Under the pieces are notes generated by a model. It did no database searches. It had not been told where the DNA came from and worked only from the letters and a program-made list of their open reading frames with translations. The translations under genes were made by a program, and so were the position numbers. From assembly GCA_030248295.1 (NCBI GenBank), contig JASANH010000123.1:186001-250000 (forward strand): a stretch of 64,000 bases of DNA. Reading direction: 5' to 3'. How positions within the stretch are numbered: the first letter of the stretch is position 1; every line of letters begins with the position of its first letter. This DNA is from Mesodorylaimus sp. YZB2_4 (taxonomy: Eukaryota > Nematoda > Enoplea > Dorylaimida > Dorylaimidae). Positions 31,579-42,254 of the stretch are shown here, piece after piece.

Positions 31579-34500
31579 ATGGTGAAGATGCGAGGAGGGT
31601 GCCCGGGCAAGACGGTGCTCACCAAAGACGTGGTCAGGGTCAAGGCTAAGGTGAGTCGGCCACCAAACCCATTCCGTGCATCGAGATTGGCGTCACGTCC
31701 ACAATATCCCCCACCCCAGTCCATATTCTCACTCACTGGTTAGCCATCTGCGCCGAAGTCCGCTTCATCGAGCGCCCATCCCACCTGTTTGTGCAAAGAG
31801 TTGAAATTTCAAGGTCGCCCTCTTTTTTCCCCAAAAACGCCGCATTGCAGCTTGTGCTGGCTTTGGTTGACTTATGACTGGATTTGGTGTGGTTCGACCA
31901 CCCAGCGCACTTTTACTACAACTTACGATTTTATAGAAATACGATAATTGGACGAGCGAAACGAAAACGTTCAGCGTGGACCCGCAGTTGACTCGCTACT
32001 CGACACTTCGAGAACTATTAATCAAAGCGTTCAATATAAAGGAGTAAGTCCGGCTCGTTCATCATTCTCGAGGCCATACTCCCACGAAACTGCCTGCCAC
32101 TACGCATGCCTGCTCTAAAAAAAAACGCCTTGCGCATAAACAGACGAGATCAAGTGGGTGAGTAGGTGTCGATTACGTCTAGCCAACCCAGCAAAGTAGG
32201 TGCATCCAAAATATCTTCGCCACAGCTTACACAGGTTTGGATGCAAAGAGTGATGAAATCCAGACAAAACGACCACCCGCACGTCGTTTGTCATGCTCAA
32301 CCCCGATTTGCGCCATATTTAGAACACTTTTTCTCACCGTGCGTGTTTTTAGAGACTTCGTCATATCTTATTTGGTCAATGGGCGCGAGCAGGCCGACCT
32401 CGGCTATCTGCCTATGCTGTGCGAGTGGGACCTCGACACGGCCATGTACGCGGCCAGCGATCCCTACTTGGTGCTTAAAATAAACCTCAAATCAGTGCAT
32501 ATTCCCCAAGGTAAGCCTGACCCAAATATACAGTCCCGCCCTGAACAGAGCAGCTCCACGTGCTAGTTGACACGCCATACCTACTTGGCCTAGACACCCT
32601 GCTGCTGTTTACCACATCTCGTGTTTACCAGTTGGCACACTATCTCGCCTCGATTACGTTGCACTTGTTTGTCAAATACGAACTGGGCGGCCCGGGCGGG
32701 CACTAGCTCTGCTGTTTGCACGACGCCTATCATATCGTTTCAGGTCTCGAAGAATGGGACATAATCGACGAGGACGACGTGGCTCGACTGACCACATCCA
32801 TTCCATTCAGCCAGGAAGCGTGGTTGGAAACATGCGGCAGTGCTCAACACAGGACAGGGACTCAGGGTCGGGCCACCGTACATAAGCCTGGCTCGAGCAA
32901 GACAGCACGAACATCGCCCAAACACCCCATGACTGAAACAGAATTCGCGAGCTACTTGGACGCCGAGGGGCGACTGCTGCACACGCCTTCGTTTCGAGAA
33001 GCCGTTTACGAAGCGGGTCTGCATCCCAGAGCGCGATCCCTGGCCTGGCCTCACCTGCTGAATGTGTACCCGCACGGCATGACCAGCCAACAGCGATCAG
33101 CCTATGCTCGAGAAGTGTGCGAGAAATACGAGTGCTTGCGGGAGAGCTGGCAGCGACACATGCGAGCTGGCGCCGTCGATGAGCAACTGCGTCTGGTGGC
33201 CAACTCGGTACGCAAGGATGTGGTGAGGACTGACCGCGCCCACCCATTCTTCTCGAACAACCAAGACTGCGAGCAGAACTTGCTGGCCCTGTTCAACGTG
33301 CTGACCACCTTCGCCCTGGCCCATCCCGAGGTCGGCTATTGCCAGGGAATGAGCGACCTGGCGTCGCCCCTGCTCGTCGTCATCAAGGACGAGTCGATGA
33401 CGTATCTCTGCTTCTGCGCCCTGATGAGACGACTGCGCGACAACTTCTCGTGCGATGGTTGGGCCATGACCAAAAAGTTCCATCACCTGGCTCAGCTGGT
33501 TCAGTACTACGACCCGATTCTATTCGAGTACCTGAAGGGCATACATTCCGAGGACTTGCTATTCACCTATCGTTGGCTACTACTGGAATTGAAACGCGAA
33601 TTCGCCTTCGATGACGCTCTGACGCTCATGGAAGTCACGTGGGCCTCGTTGCCGCCCAGTCGACTGGTCAGTGACGGATGCGAGACCGACCTCTACGATC
33701 TGGACTTGACGGCCATCGGCGATGATGCGTGCGCACCGACCATCGACCAGTGGGCAGTGTTCTCGAGGCCGAGGCTCGCGGAGTGCGGGTAAGCTGCAAT
33801 GTAATGTACCCCCGTGCCCAGAGAACGTCACCATCCTCCTTTAGGAAACCAATAATCACAGCCGAGTGCAGAACTGGCGGCGTGTGTCCAGCCCTGGTCG
33901 CACGCTCGTTAATGTTGGATGGCAAAGAAAATAACCGTTTCCACGCTACTCGACATTTCAGTTTCCCAGCCCGCATCCTCGATGACCACCCATATCGCCG
34001 GGGTCAACCATGGAACCATGATATTTCGTTCGATGTGCAGAAACTTTTCACTGAAAAGGGATCCTCAAGTTTAGAGGAGTCCGATTTCATTGCAATATCA
34101 AACGCTGATGCAAGAAAAGGTGGGGCTGGCACCAACAGGCGAACCTGGTCCATAAACCCGTCGCCCGAATTGACTGTGGCTGACACTGTCGAGCCAGCAG
34201 CCGATATCAAAAACTGTCTACTAGGCCCGACTGCAGTGCCAGTGGCCATCGAAGCGTATCTGGACATGGAATGCATTCCACCAGCCCGCCACGACCTGAC
34301 ATTGGACCAAATCCACGAAATATGCTCGGCCAACACTCCGAGCGTCTATTCTTCAGGTCGCTCGTCCAACAAATCCTCGGCCTGCACGAGTCGCAGAAGC
34401 CGGGAAAATAGTGGTGACACTAAACAAAGCATCGCCAGTAGCACATCCACGCCCTTCACCCTGACCGAAATCGGCTCGCGGGCATTGACTGGGACTGATT

Positions 34501-34883
34501 CTGGTGTATTTGATCAGGACCTGAAATCGATTAACCATTTATTTGATTCGTGCGAGTTCGTGAACGTGGAACACCGAGCAGACGTACATCTGCCCCCGCC
34601 AGCCGAGTTGGGCGACGGCAACCCGTTCGTCATGTTCGTTTGCCTGACACTCATTCTGCAATATCGAGACCAAGTCATGACGGCAGGACTCGATTTCAAT
34701 GAACTGACATTGCACTTTGATGAAATGATGCGAAAACACGATCTGCATGCCATATTGGATCGGAGTAGGGTACTCTACGAGAACTATTTGTCCACCAATG
34801 CCGTCGATGGTGACTGCGACAACTTTGACATGGCCGTCTCCAAAGCTGTCTTCGTCTCCATGTCAACACAAACTGGCAAGTGA
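31579..34883 (+). CDS. TBC1D25: TBC1D25/OATL1-like Rab GTPase-activating protein
   Basis: Rab-GAP acting on autophagosomes and endosomes. Five exons (31579-31650, 31937-32043, 32353-32510, 32744-33788, 33845-34883) sum to 806 residues. The N-terminal ubiquitin-like region (VVRVKAKKYDNWTSETKTF ... LVNGREQADLGYLPMLCEWD) matches the OATL1 N terminus. It is followed by GLEEWDIIDEDDV, which keeps the W-x-x-I LC3-interacting motif in an acidic context. The TBC domain holds the catalytic arginine finger in VRKDVVRTDRAHPFF and the glutamine finger in GYCQGMSDLASPLL. Next come DNFSCDGWAM and the YRWLLLELKREF block. The C terminus is long and mostly low-complexity, with a conserved-looking FVMFVCLTLILQYRDQVM segment near 34630-34680 that belongs to the TBC second lobe. 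Intron 1 is unusually long for the region (about 290 nt). An AATAAA lies 60 nt after the stop. Confidence 0.9.
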
Positions 34884-34942
34884 TGGTTGAACCGTGGATG
34901 CTATTATTCGGTCTGCTGTAATGTGCGATACGTTAACCAGTG

Positions 34943-34948
34943 AATAAA
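34943..34948 (+). terminator. AATAAA polyadenylation signal of the TBC1D25-like gene
   Basis: Canonical hexamer 60 nt downstream of the TGA stop, at the expected distance for a short 3' UTR. Confidence 0.65.
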
Positions 34949-36459
34949 TTATGCCTCGTTTACTCGGCGATTGATGGCGCAGTGAAAAGTTGTTTCGTCA
35001 ACGGCAAAATCACACATTGGATTTGCTTGAACAATACAGTATATTTCGAGAGCATACTTGCTACAAACAGCGCTCTACTTAAAGTGCAAACGTAAAAAGA
35101 GGTTAGGAACACGAGGCCATCAGGGACAAAAGTAGCACGAAGTAGTAGCTCAGCGTCCTGCCCCATTTAAGCCAACGTTCCTGGACTCAGAAAGAACAAA
35201 ACCAGTCGCCTTTCGCACACGTACCGACAAAACAAAAGATGTGGCCCTTTCGCCGATTGGAATCAGCCTGGGAGTTGACAAAGTCCATCCCTCGGTCCTG
35301 CAACTGGCCAGGCGATAAGTCTAGCCCATCCATCCCTCGGTCCTACAGCTGTTCAGGCGAATAGTCAAGCACGAGTTTAGCCTGTCAGGATTCAGCAGCA
35401 AGCTACCCAATGATCGCAAAATTTGCTTCAGGGATCCTGACTTGCAAAGAACGTCTAAAATGCCACTTTGTCTCTTAAATGAGTTACAGTGACGTCTGGA
35501 ACCCACATGTTTCTGCATTTAGCACATGGCTACTGTAGGTCGACCCTTTTGAATCTTAACTAACCAAGTAAAAATTTTTGCCCTCATTGCTTAGCAGTAT
35601 GTACCCAATGAGTTTATGGCGACGCACAAGTCAAAAATGTTTTTTCACCCACTCCTAATGCAAATACTGCTTACACTCGTGTTGCTTGGGTGATATTGCC
35701 CGCATCTCCTACTGTAGTCCTTGGTCCTGGAACAATTTAGAGTACATCAAAATGACCACAAGATGATAAGCTATCGAATGAATTTTTAAAATCTTGTCAA
35801 GGTCCTACTATTCGAGGGGTTTTCCCGCCAAAACTCAAAATTCAAATTTTCGACACATGTGCGAATAATCCGAAATAGCAAAACGTGACCCCCCGTCAAA
35901 ATTTTATTATTCGTGCCCCTTGATACACGCTATCAGGAAATATAGGTATGCTACATACATTGTCTTTACATCTTAGGGTCAAAATCGAAAAAAACCTCTA
36001 CCATTGCAAGCTATGGTTTTACTTCTCGATCTTTCGAATATGCTCGCAGGCTAATATCGACGCCAGACTTGGGCTATCTTGTAGAGCAGAAAAAATGTAG
36101 CAAAAGTAATGCTTTTTGATGTGCAGAAGTCGCAGAGACCCGCGAATAGGACATGTATTTCTGAAGTGTGCGAATAGCATCTTGGGACGCGTTTGCAACC
36201 CCGCACACGCTTTCGCTGCGGTCGCAAACCGTCGCAAGTGCGACGTGAGCCGCAGCGCCCTAGAAACGGCAGCTCCACAAGAGGGCATCATGGACAGCAG
36301 CTTTCTCGCTCCCTCGACGGCGCCGCGTGATTCACCCATGGCAAAATCAGTGAGGCACACGCTCCGCTAACAAAAATCCCTCAGCGCAGCTGATTGCTAC
36401 CAAGCAATAGGCGCAGACAAAGGCGGAGCACTCCTGCGCCTCGTGGCCAACACTACAGT
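34949..36459. other. Non-coding intergenic stretch
   Basis: AT-rich sequence after the TBC1D25-like gene. Apart from the two-unit tandem repeat at 35284-35372 I see no gene, RNA or element that I can support. Confidence 0.4.
35284..35372. repeat. Two-copy tandem repeat, unit about 46 bp
   Basis: CCATCCCTCGGTCCT starts both units, and CAGGCGA plus AAGTC(T/A)AGC end them, with scattered substitutions between. Non-coding. Confidence 0.6.
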
Positions 36460-38025
36460 TGGTTGCGTACAAAATACGCATACGCAAAGTTTGCGTATTA
36501 CGCATTGAAATTCCGCGCATTTGCGTGTTACGCATTCTAGCCGATGTACGAATGTACGCATACGCAAACTGGCTTGTACGCAATACATACAATGCGTACG
36601 CCGATAAAAGCAGCTTGAGCTAAATCATAAGAAGCCGCGAATTTTTTCGAAACAATGGCGACAATAGATAGGAACAATGTGCTCACATCCTCTTATTAAT
36701 CCATATTTCTTGTCTCATGATCAGAGTTATTGTCTGTAAGGCATCTGCGTGTTTGAGTCATGCCTTATTTCTAGTTTAAACTGGTTTGCTCGTAGAAGGA
36801 AGAGCTACCATACTGTACAGAATCCTTCTACCACATCTACCTCCTTTAAACTTCTTGTTTTGACTTTTATGATTCTTCTGCATGTCGCCATAAAGCTCTC
36901 ATAAAAACCTCATAAAGCCCCGAGCATGAAGAGAAGGTTTTTGTGCAACTTTGCATGCTGTGGTCCGTAGCCAGGGTCCACGGTAAGGAGTGAGTATGAT
37001 ACTTAGTTTGTGGCGATATGTGACTGCGCTAATTTATTTAGCCCCATCGGTAAGGATTTCTCATGTACATTATGTTGGAGACCAGGAAGAATGGGTCAAA
37101 GAATTTGTATTCGAATCCGCGAGGTTTCCTCCCCGTGATTCACTTGTTAGGAGTTCTGAGGTTTCTCAATGAAGATCCTCCCAAAGTGTATGAGGAAAAT
37201 GCCAATAGTCAGCGTCTGTTTCTTCACACAATCGGACAGCCAGCGAACTGCGTTTCTACAGAGCAGTATATAAAATGAAATGCTGGAAAAAGACTTGTTT
37301 TTATAATCCAATAGGAATTTTGGCAAGCATTCCTAGAAGACATTCTAAAAACCCTGTCATTCTTAAAAATTCTTATCTGATGTAAGTGTTCTTATCCGAA
37401 ATTTGTGCAGGAAATCTGGAAAGTCTAAGCAGTCTTCTTGTGAGTCTTAGCAATGTTTTGTGAGCGTGTGGCCGCTGCACTGCAAGCCTCCAAACGCTGG
37501 ACTAGAATGTTATGTCAAAAACTTATCAGTCATTCAAATCTGCGGCCTCAAAGCCAAAGTCTGCGCTAGGTTTTTTGTATTATATATAGCTAAATATCAC
37601 CTTGTGCCCCCGTGGCTATGGCATGTTCCGCCAGTGCTGAACAAGTGTTTCAAAAAGTACCGCGTCGGAACTATTCATGGCAATTAAGGCATTGATTGGA
37701 TGGGAGCTGAGAGTACTCGGAAAGAATCCATGATCGAAGCTGACAGGAATTTTTCCGGTTGGACTTTTTAAGCTGGCCATAAGCGGCAGCAAAATGTGCT
37801 GCCATGTCAAAATGACCTTGCAGCTGCTATGGTCGCTGATAATTTTAGCCACGGATGCATAATTAGTTACAGTATGGGGCTAGAAACCGACCACAAAAAA
37901 TACGCAATACGCAAACTTGTACGCATACTTTGTGGAGTACGCAATTTGCGTATTACGCAATACGCATACGCATTCGGAAGACTTTGCGTATACGCATACG
38001 CATTCAAATCAAGTATTTTTACCAA
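36460..38025. mobile_element. Degenerate DNA transposon, possibly hAT, bounded by TACGCA/TGCGTA clusters
   Basis: Two dense clusters of the hexamer TACGCA and its complement TGCGTA lie at about 36463-36600 and 37898-38015. The interval between them has lower complexity but includes, near 37620-37660 on the plus strand, a short translation ACSASAEQVFQKV. It resembles the serine/alanine-rich E-R-x-F motif at the C terminus of hAT transposases. hAT elements often carry multiple sub-terminal hexamer repeats. Terminal inverted repeats and target duplications are not clear, and no intact transposase frame exists. The call is tentative. Confidence 0.35.
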
Positions 38026-38703
38026 CCGTAGCCAACACCTTGTCTGAAAAAGGTGACCCGTCATGCAATAAATGCACACGATGTTGGCCTACACATGCGC
38101 AAGTGGAAATTCATTCCACAAGATAAGATCAGAGAAAAAATTTTCATGATGTTTCAGACAGAAAAATTTTTTCCAAAATTTAACTGGAGCAAACGGCGTT
38201 AAAAAATCTGTCTTGACCCAAATCACTTTTTCAAAGAGCAGGAGCATCTTTTCAAGCAGGAATTTTCCTGAAGATTACACTATCAGCACTTTAATTACAT
38301 ATTTGACAATGTCACAGTAATATGAAAGATCCTTGCCTGGTTCCCCCACCAGTTCCAGGAAATCCCTGAGGAGAGATTTCTAGGCAAGCACGCAATACGT
38401 TGTAGAAGTCTACAGTCGACCCCTCCAGCACTTGCACAAGGAGTGGGGGAGTTTTATGTGACACGCCCCCCAGGGCCTAGAAAAATGCATGGGAGTCGAT
38501 TAGGAAAGATTGAGCCAGGGAAAATATTTTTATGACGCGTTTTGAAGAAAACATTAGTTTTTGAATTGACAGCTAGCAAATGGCTTCTAAGTAAGGCACT
38601 GCCACGGAATGACAATTGGCTCTTGATAATAGATCTCAGCTTTAGAGTCGGCGTTAAAGGGACTTGATTGGTGCACCCAACTAGTCTGTAGGTAGGTCAT
38701 TCC
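38026..38703. other. Non-coding upstream region of the TIL-like gene
   Basis: No coding signal is apparent. It should include the promoter of the small secreted protein that starts at 38704. Confidence 0.35.
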
Positions 38704-39039
38704 ATGTTGAAGATGAAGCTGATTTTGCTCCTGGTTTTCTGTATTTTCCTCCCATTGGCACTTCCAGCCAGCAGTCCAGTGAGTCTGAGACACTTTCTTC
38801 TAATTATAAGAAAACTTTCCTCAAAATTTCAGTTGTGCAAGAAACCGAATGAAATCTTTATCAGAGATCATGGCCATTGTGAAAAGTATTGCACGGCTGT
38901 TGGGGAAGCGGACGAAACAATTTGCGTTTTTCGCCCATATTTTTCGGCGTGCAGGTGTAAACCAGGATACGCCAGAAACTCAGTTCACGACTGCGTGCTG
39001 ATAAAGGATTGCCCAGGTAAGAAATATGTATTTCGATGA
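38704..39039 (+). CDS. Small secreted TIL-like cysteine-rich protein
   Basis: Exon 1 (38704-38778) encodes a signal peptide, KLILLLVFCIFLPLALPA. Exon 2 begins at 38833. The mature part has eight cysteines in the spacing of a trypsin-inhibitor-like (TIL) domain: LCKKPNEIF, HCEKYC, ICVF, ACRCKPGYARN, HDCV, KDCPG. TIL domains usually have ten, so this one lacks a pair or is completed elsewhere. A donor-like GTAAGA at 39017 could lead to a third exon; if not used, the frame stops at 39037-39039, which is the end given here. A protease-inhibitor or extracellular scaffold role is inferred from the family only. Confidence 0.6.
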   Translation: MLKMKLILLLVFCIFLPLALPASSPVSLRHFLLIIRKLSSKFQLCKKPNEIFIRDHGHCEKYCTAVGEADETICVFRPYFSACRCKPGYARNSVHDCVLIKDCPGKKYVFR

Positions 39040-39811
39040 AATTAATCAGAGGTCAGAGGTCAGAGGTCAGAGGTAATACGTTTTTTGGACTTAGCTGATC
39101 CACCTAGCAAGGATTCGAAGAGCCATGAAAAGAAGAAGTTGTGATGATAGTGAAATTCGAATACAAAGGTTTTCAATTAAAAGTGGCAGAAAATGTTTGA
39201 TATCTATGACTGATCGTAAGTTCACGTCAGATGAGTCATGAATGGAAGATGGACAGTGGGTGTCTGATGGCTGGGGATTATAGTGCAGTATAGTTTTATT
39301 TGTCAGATAGCCCGTTCCGCAGAGCTTGCGCAAACGCAAATTTGAAGTTCACGCTCTCCGCTTATGACAGTTTTGCATAGACTCCCCCTCTTCAAAGCCT
39401 GTGCGCATGCGCATGGGGCCAGCAGCCAGAAGCGGTCTTAGTTTCAAAATCAAACCAATGGTTTAAAGTCGATGAGTATCAATGAAATAAAAAAATTAAA
39501 AGGGGCACTTTATTTATTTTAAGCCGTCATAAGCATATTACAGCGGGAAATTCAAATTTCGAGACTGCAAGTTCCGTGATCATATTTTGAGACATCCATG
39601 ATCTGCAACTGATCAGTCACTACTAAAAGACACTTTAGTCGCTGCTCACAAAATCTTGAGTGCTTGTCGAGATGAGTGTGATTGAAATAGAGTCAGGAAT
39701 GAGTGCTTTCACAGCCACCAGTCCACCACGGACATGATCAATGCCCACTGACCATCTCGGCACTCGCTCAAATCACACAATGCTATGCACTGTTGACAAT
39801 AAATCCAGTAT
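39040..39811. other. Intergenic region with a short tandem repeat
   Basis: Includes four tandem copies of the 7-mer CAGAGGT at about 39046-39073. A possible third exon of the TIL-like gene could lie here but I cannot identify it. The remainder shows no supported feature. Confidence 0.4.
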
Positions 39812-40933
39812 TTACACAATAAAATTCGGCAAAGCTGTTGTGGCATTGGGTGGACATTCGGTGGACAAAAATAATCCGAATCCCGCTCCTTGCACCATGG
39901 AGAATGCCACTGCACAAATGCCCAATGTGCCCACACAAACGCACAGCAGCCATCGGAGCCAGGCGGGCAGCCCTGGCGCGCACTGTCCCTTCCTGAACAT
40001 GGTGGCCAGCCTGAGCAGCAAGGCAGCCACAATAATCCAGACGAATAGGGCGGCCACTGCGCCCAATGCCGCCTCGGTAATGTCGAACCAACTATTGCCA
40101 CCAGCCGCCTTGAATGCATCGCAATCGTGCTCGAATACAATCCAATAAACACAAGGCACTACAAAATCATCCAAAAATGCCGAGGCTGCTGTCAACCAAA
40201 TTTCTTTTTTTGCGCGAACTTGAAGTTTAGTTTCTTTAATTTTTTGAATAATTTCTTTATTTTCGAATCCCACATTTCTCATCCTCGTTTCCACTCGTTT
40301 TTTATCTATTTCGTCTGCGGTGTCGCCATTTCTTGGATTTCCCGCTTCCGCAACTCCGCTTCCGCTGCGGTTTGTGGTAATCTGGTTTCTGGGGTGCTGA
40401 TCGGGACATTGAATTCGGGTCTTGTCCTCAGGGTGGGCAGAATCGGACTCTGGGGCAGTCCTTCGTGCGTGGTCACTCGAGTTGTCTCCTTTCTTCTGGC
40501 CACTAGGCTCCTCCCCTGCCACCCTCTCCTCATCCCGATTGTGCACAGCCGTGACTCTGCTCGCGATCGGCACCTCGCACAACACATAATAAGGACTGTA
40601 TCCGATTTCCTCATCCAATCCATTTCTACTCGATGAAATACGAGTATGCCATAATTGGCAGACGGTCAGCAGGACACCAACCACCAGCAACAGGGTGGCC
40701 GTCGACTGCAGCACCAGCAGGCCGGCCATGACAGCCGGGGTCAGGGTCATGCTGAACAGGTTACTCCATCGAAAGGCGCAATCGATGGCCGCCAACACGG
40801 TCAGCAAGGACTCGATTTTGAACATAATCTTCGACGCATTGCCTTCGATCATTTCTGACTGACTGGCAGTCAAATCTGGCCAACTCGCACTGCGTGGTCT
40901 GATGGCAATGGTATGTTCCATCGAGGCGAGCAT
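39812..40933 (-). CDS. Unrecognised four-helix integral membrane protein, 373 residues
   Basis: Single open frame with ATG at 40933. By residue: helix 1 about 63-92 (VMAGLLVLQSTATLLLVVGV), a hydrophilic charged loop 97-243 rich in E, K, N and R, helix 2 about 247-268, helix 3 about 286-310 (AVAALFVWIIVAALLLRLA), helix 4 about 327-356 (LLCVCVGTLGICAVAFSMV). The C terminus, with a Cys-Pro and an N-x-T site, would be exposed. I know no family with this layout and assign no function. The frame stays open upstream of the chosen ATG for 12 codons, so the true start may be in an upstream exon. The large middle loop could hide an unspliced intron, but the frame is continuous. Confidence 0.5.
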   Translation of the reverse strand: MLASMEHTIAIRPRSASWPDLTASQSEMIEGNASKIMFKIESLLTVLAAIDCAFRWSNLFSMTLTPAVMAGLLVLQSTATLLLVVGVLLTVCQLWHTRISSSRNGLDEEIGYSPYYVLCEVPIASRVTAVHNRDEERVAGEEPSGQKKGDNSSDHARRTAPESDSAHPEDKTRIQCPDQHPRNQITTNRSGSGVAEAGNPRNGDTADEIDKKRVETRMRNVGFENKEIIQKIKETKLQVRAKKEIWLTAASAFLDDFVVPCVYWIVFEHDCDAFKAAGGNSWFDITEAALGAVAALFVWIIVAALLLRLATMFRKGQCAPGLPAWLRWLLCVCVGTLGICAVAFSMVQGAGFGLFLSTECPPNATTALPNFIV

Positions 40934-41850
40934 ATTTGTGATAGGACTTATCAGCACTGCACTTGTCAACTATATCAACCAGGTGTGTACGACAGCACCC
41001 ACTTCGAATTTAGTCTTCAAATAACCAGTCAGGCGGACCCAGCGAGTTGTGGGATTGTGCAAACATTGATATCAGCCCAGCAGACACATCTTTTTCCAAC
41101 ATTTTTGATTTATACAGGGAAAAAGACTGTAGAAACTTTAACAGTTTCCATAAATTTCCTTCAGGGAGATGAAAATGCTGTGAAATTTGAGTTCGCGCCA
41201 AATGGCCTCTCCGCACTCAGGTTCGTCCTGGAATGGGCATGTGTGCGCGTGAATGCCACATGGTTGCCCGAGAACCAAAAATATAGAAATAGAAATCCAT
41301 ATTTTTTGTCGAAAGGAACGCATTTATTGAGAATTGCGTATAACAAAATGGCGAGGACGGTATGATGCTTAAATCGACAGGAATTTGAATTATGAGGATT
41401 GCACGTGATAAGTAAAATTGAGTTTCAGGTTAGGCTTGTATAATTGATAAAAGACAACAGAAACTGTTTGCTCAACACATTCATCTGAAACCATATTTTA
41501 CTCCACTGCAGAAAAAGAAAGTGACGCAGGCTTTCACCTGACGAGCAAAAGTTAGTTTCAGGTTAGGATCACTGTCACTGATAACAGCCGGAGGCACTTT
41601 AAGAAATCGCTGCTGCGGAGTAGAACTCGTAAAAAACAGTTTGCCTCCATGGATTATCGCTGTTTATGGCCTAACTTTTCAAAAATGCTTGATTTTAATG
41701 ACACAACTTCAGTCGCTTTTTTCTTCAATAAATCTTAAATCACAGTTAAAACAGAACCTGAACACGTTATTACAAAAAAACCATTCCGAATCGACTTCAA
41801 TAGGCAATTATCAAAGTTGGGGCATAGTACAAACTCAAAAAGACCCTGAA
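40934..41850. other. Intergenic region
   Basis: No supported gene. A plus-strand open stretch at 40913-41365 has no domain, signal peptide or splice support and is treated as chance. Confidence 0.35.
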
Positions 41851-42254
41851 TTACGATGAGCTATTCTCTTCCTCGACGTCGTACCATTGCATCTGTTCAT
41901 ACTCACGACACTGTGCCATACGTGGTGCCTCGCTGGAGTTGCCCGCACTCCACAAATGCCAGATGCCAAAGTCGCTGTCGCGGACCTCAGAGAGCGTCAG
42001 CAATTCCATGCGATCATTTCACGCCACGCCCGTTCCATGAATATAACCACCATATATCAAGGCGAGTTCGAACTTGGACTGCCCGTAATCTAATTTATAC
42101 ATGGGCATCTCGCAGTCCAATGACCAAATAACGGCCACAGTCCTATCATCTTTTACATCGTTCTCTGGGGCGTAATTGGTCATCATATATCCCATGCTCA
42201 GACAAATGGCCACCTGGGTTTTACATGAAATGTCGCAACCTTGATATCTTTCCA
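41851..42254 (-). CDS. Terminal exon of a WD40-like gene (family member 1)
   Basis: Exon bounded by a TTTTCAG acceptor at 42255-42262 and ending in TAA at 41851. It reads ERYQGCDISCKTQVAICLS, then VAVIWSLDCEMPMYKL, GVAWNDRMELLTLSE, and FGIWHLWSAGNS, ending in an acidic tail EEENSSS. The two V-x-x-W-S/W-x-x-W-S units look like blades of a WD40 propeller. It aligns end to end with the last exon of the gene at 59375-62868, including the same phase at the acceptor. A candidate upstream exon at 44404-44594 (LLVGHFGCCVLWFGFDRQIC) fits the family. Exons between the two were not found, so the gene may be degenerate. Confidence 0.5.

Noticed and set aside
36460-36600. CRISPR-like array of short repeats
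   Set aside because: The TACGCA/TGCGTA units are 6-mers without regular spacing or spacers, and the DNA is eukaryotic.
40913-41365. 150-codon plus-strand open frame overlapping the membrane protein start
   Set aside because: No domain, signal peptide or codon pattern; it partly overlaps the better-supported minus-strand gene.
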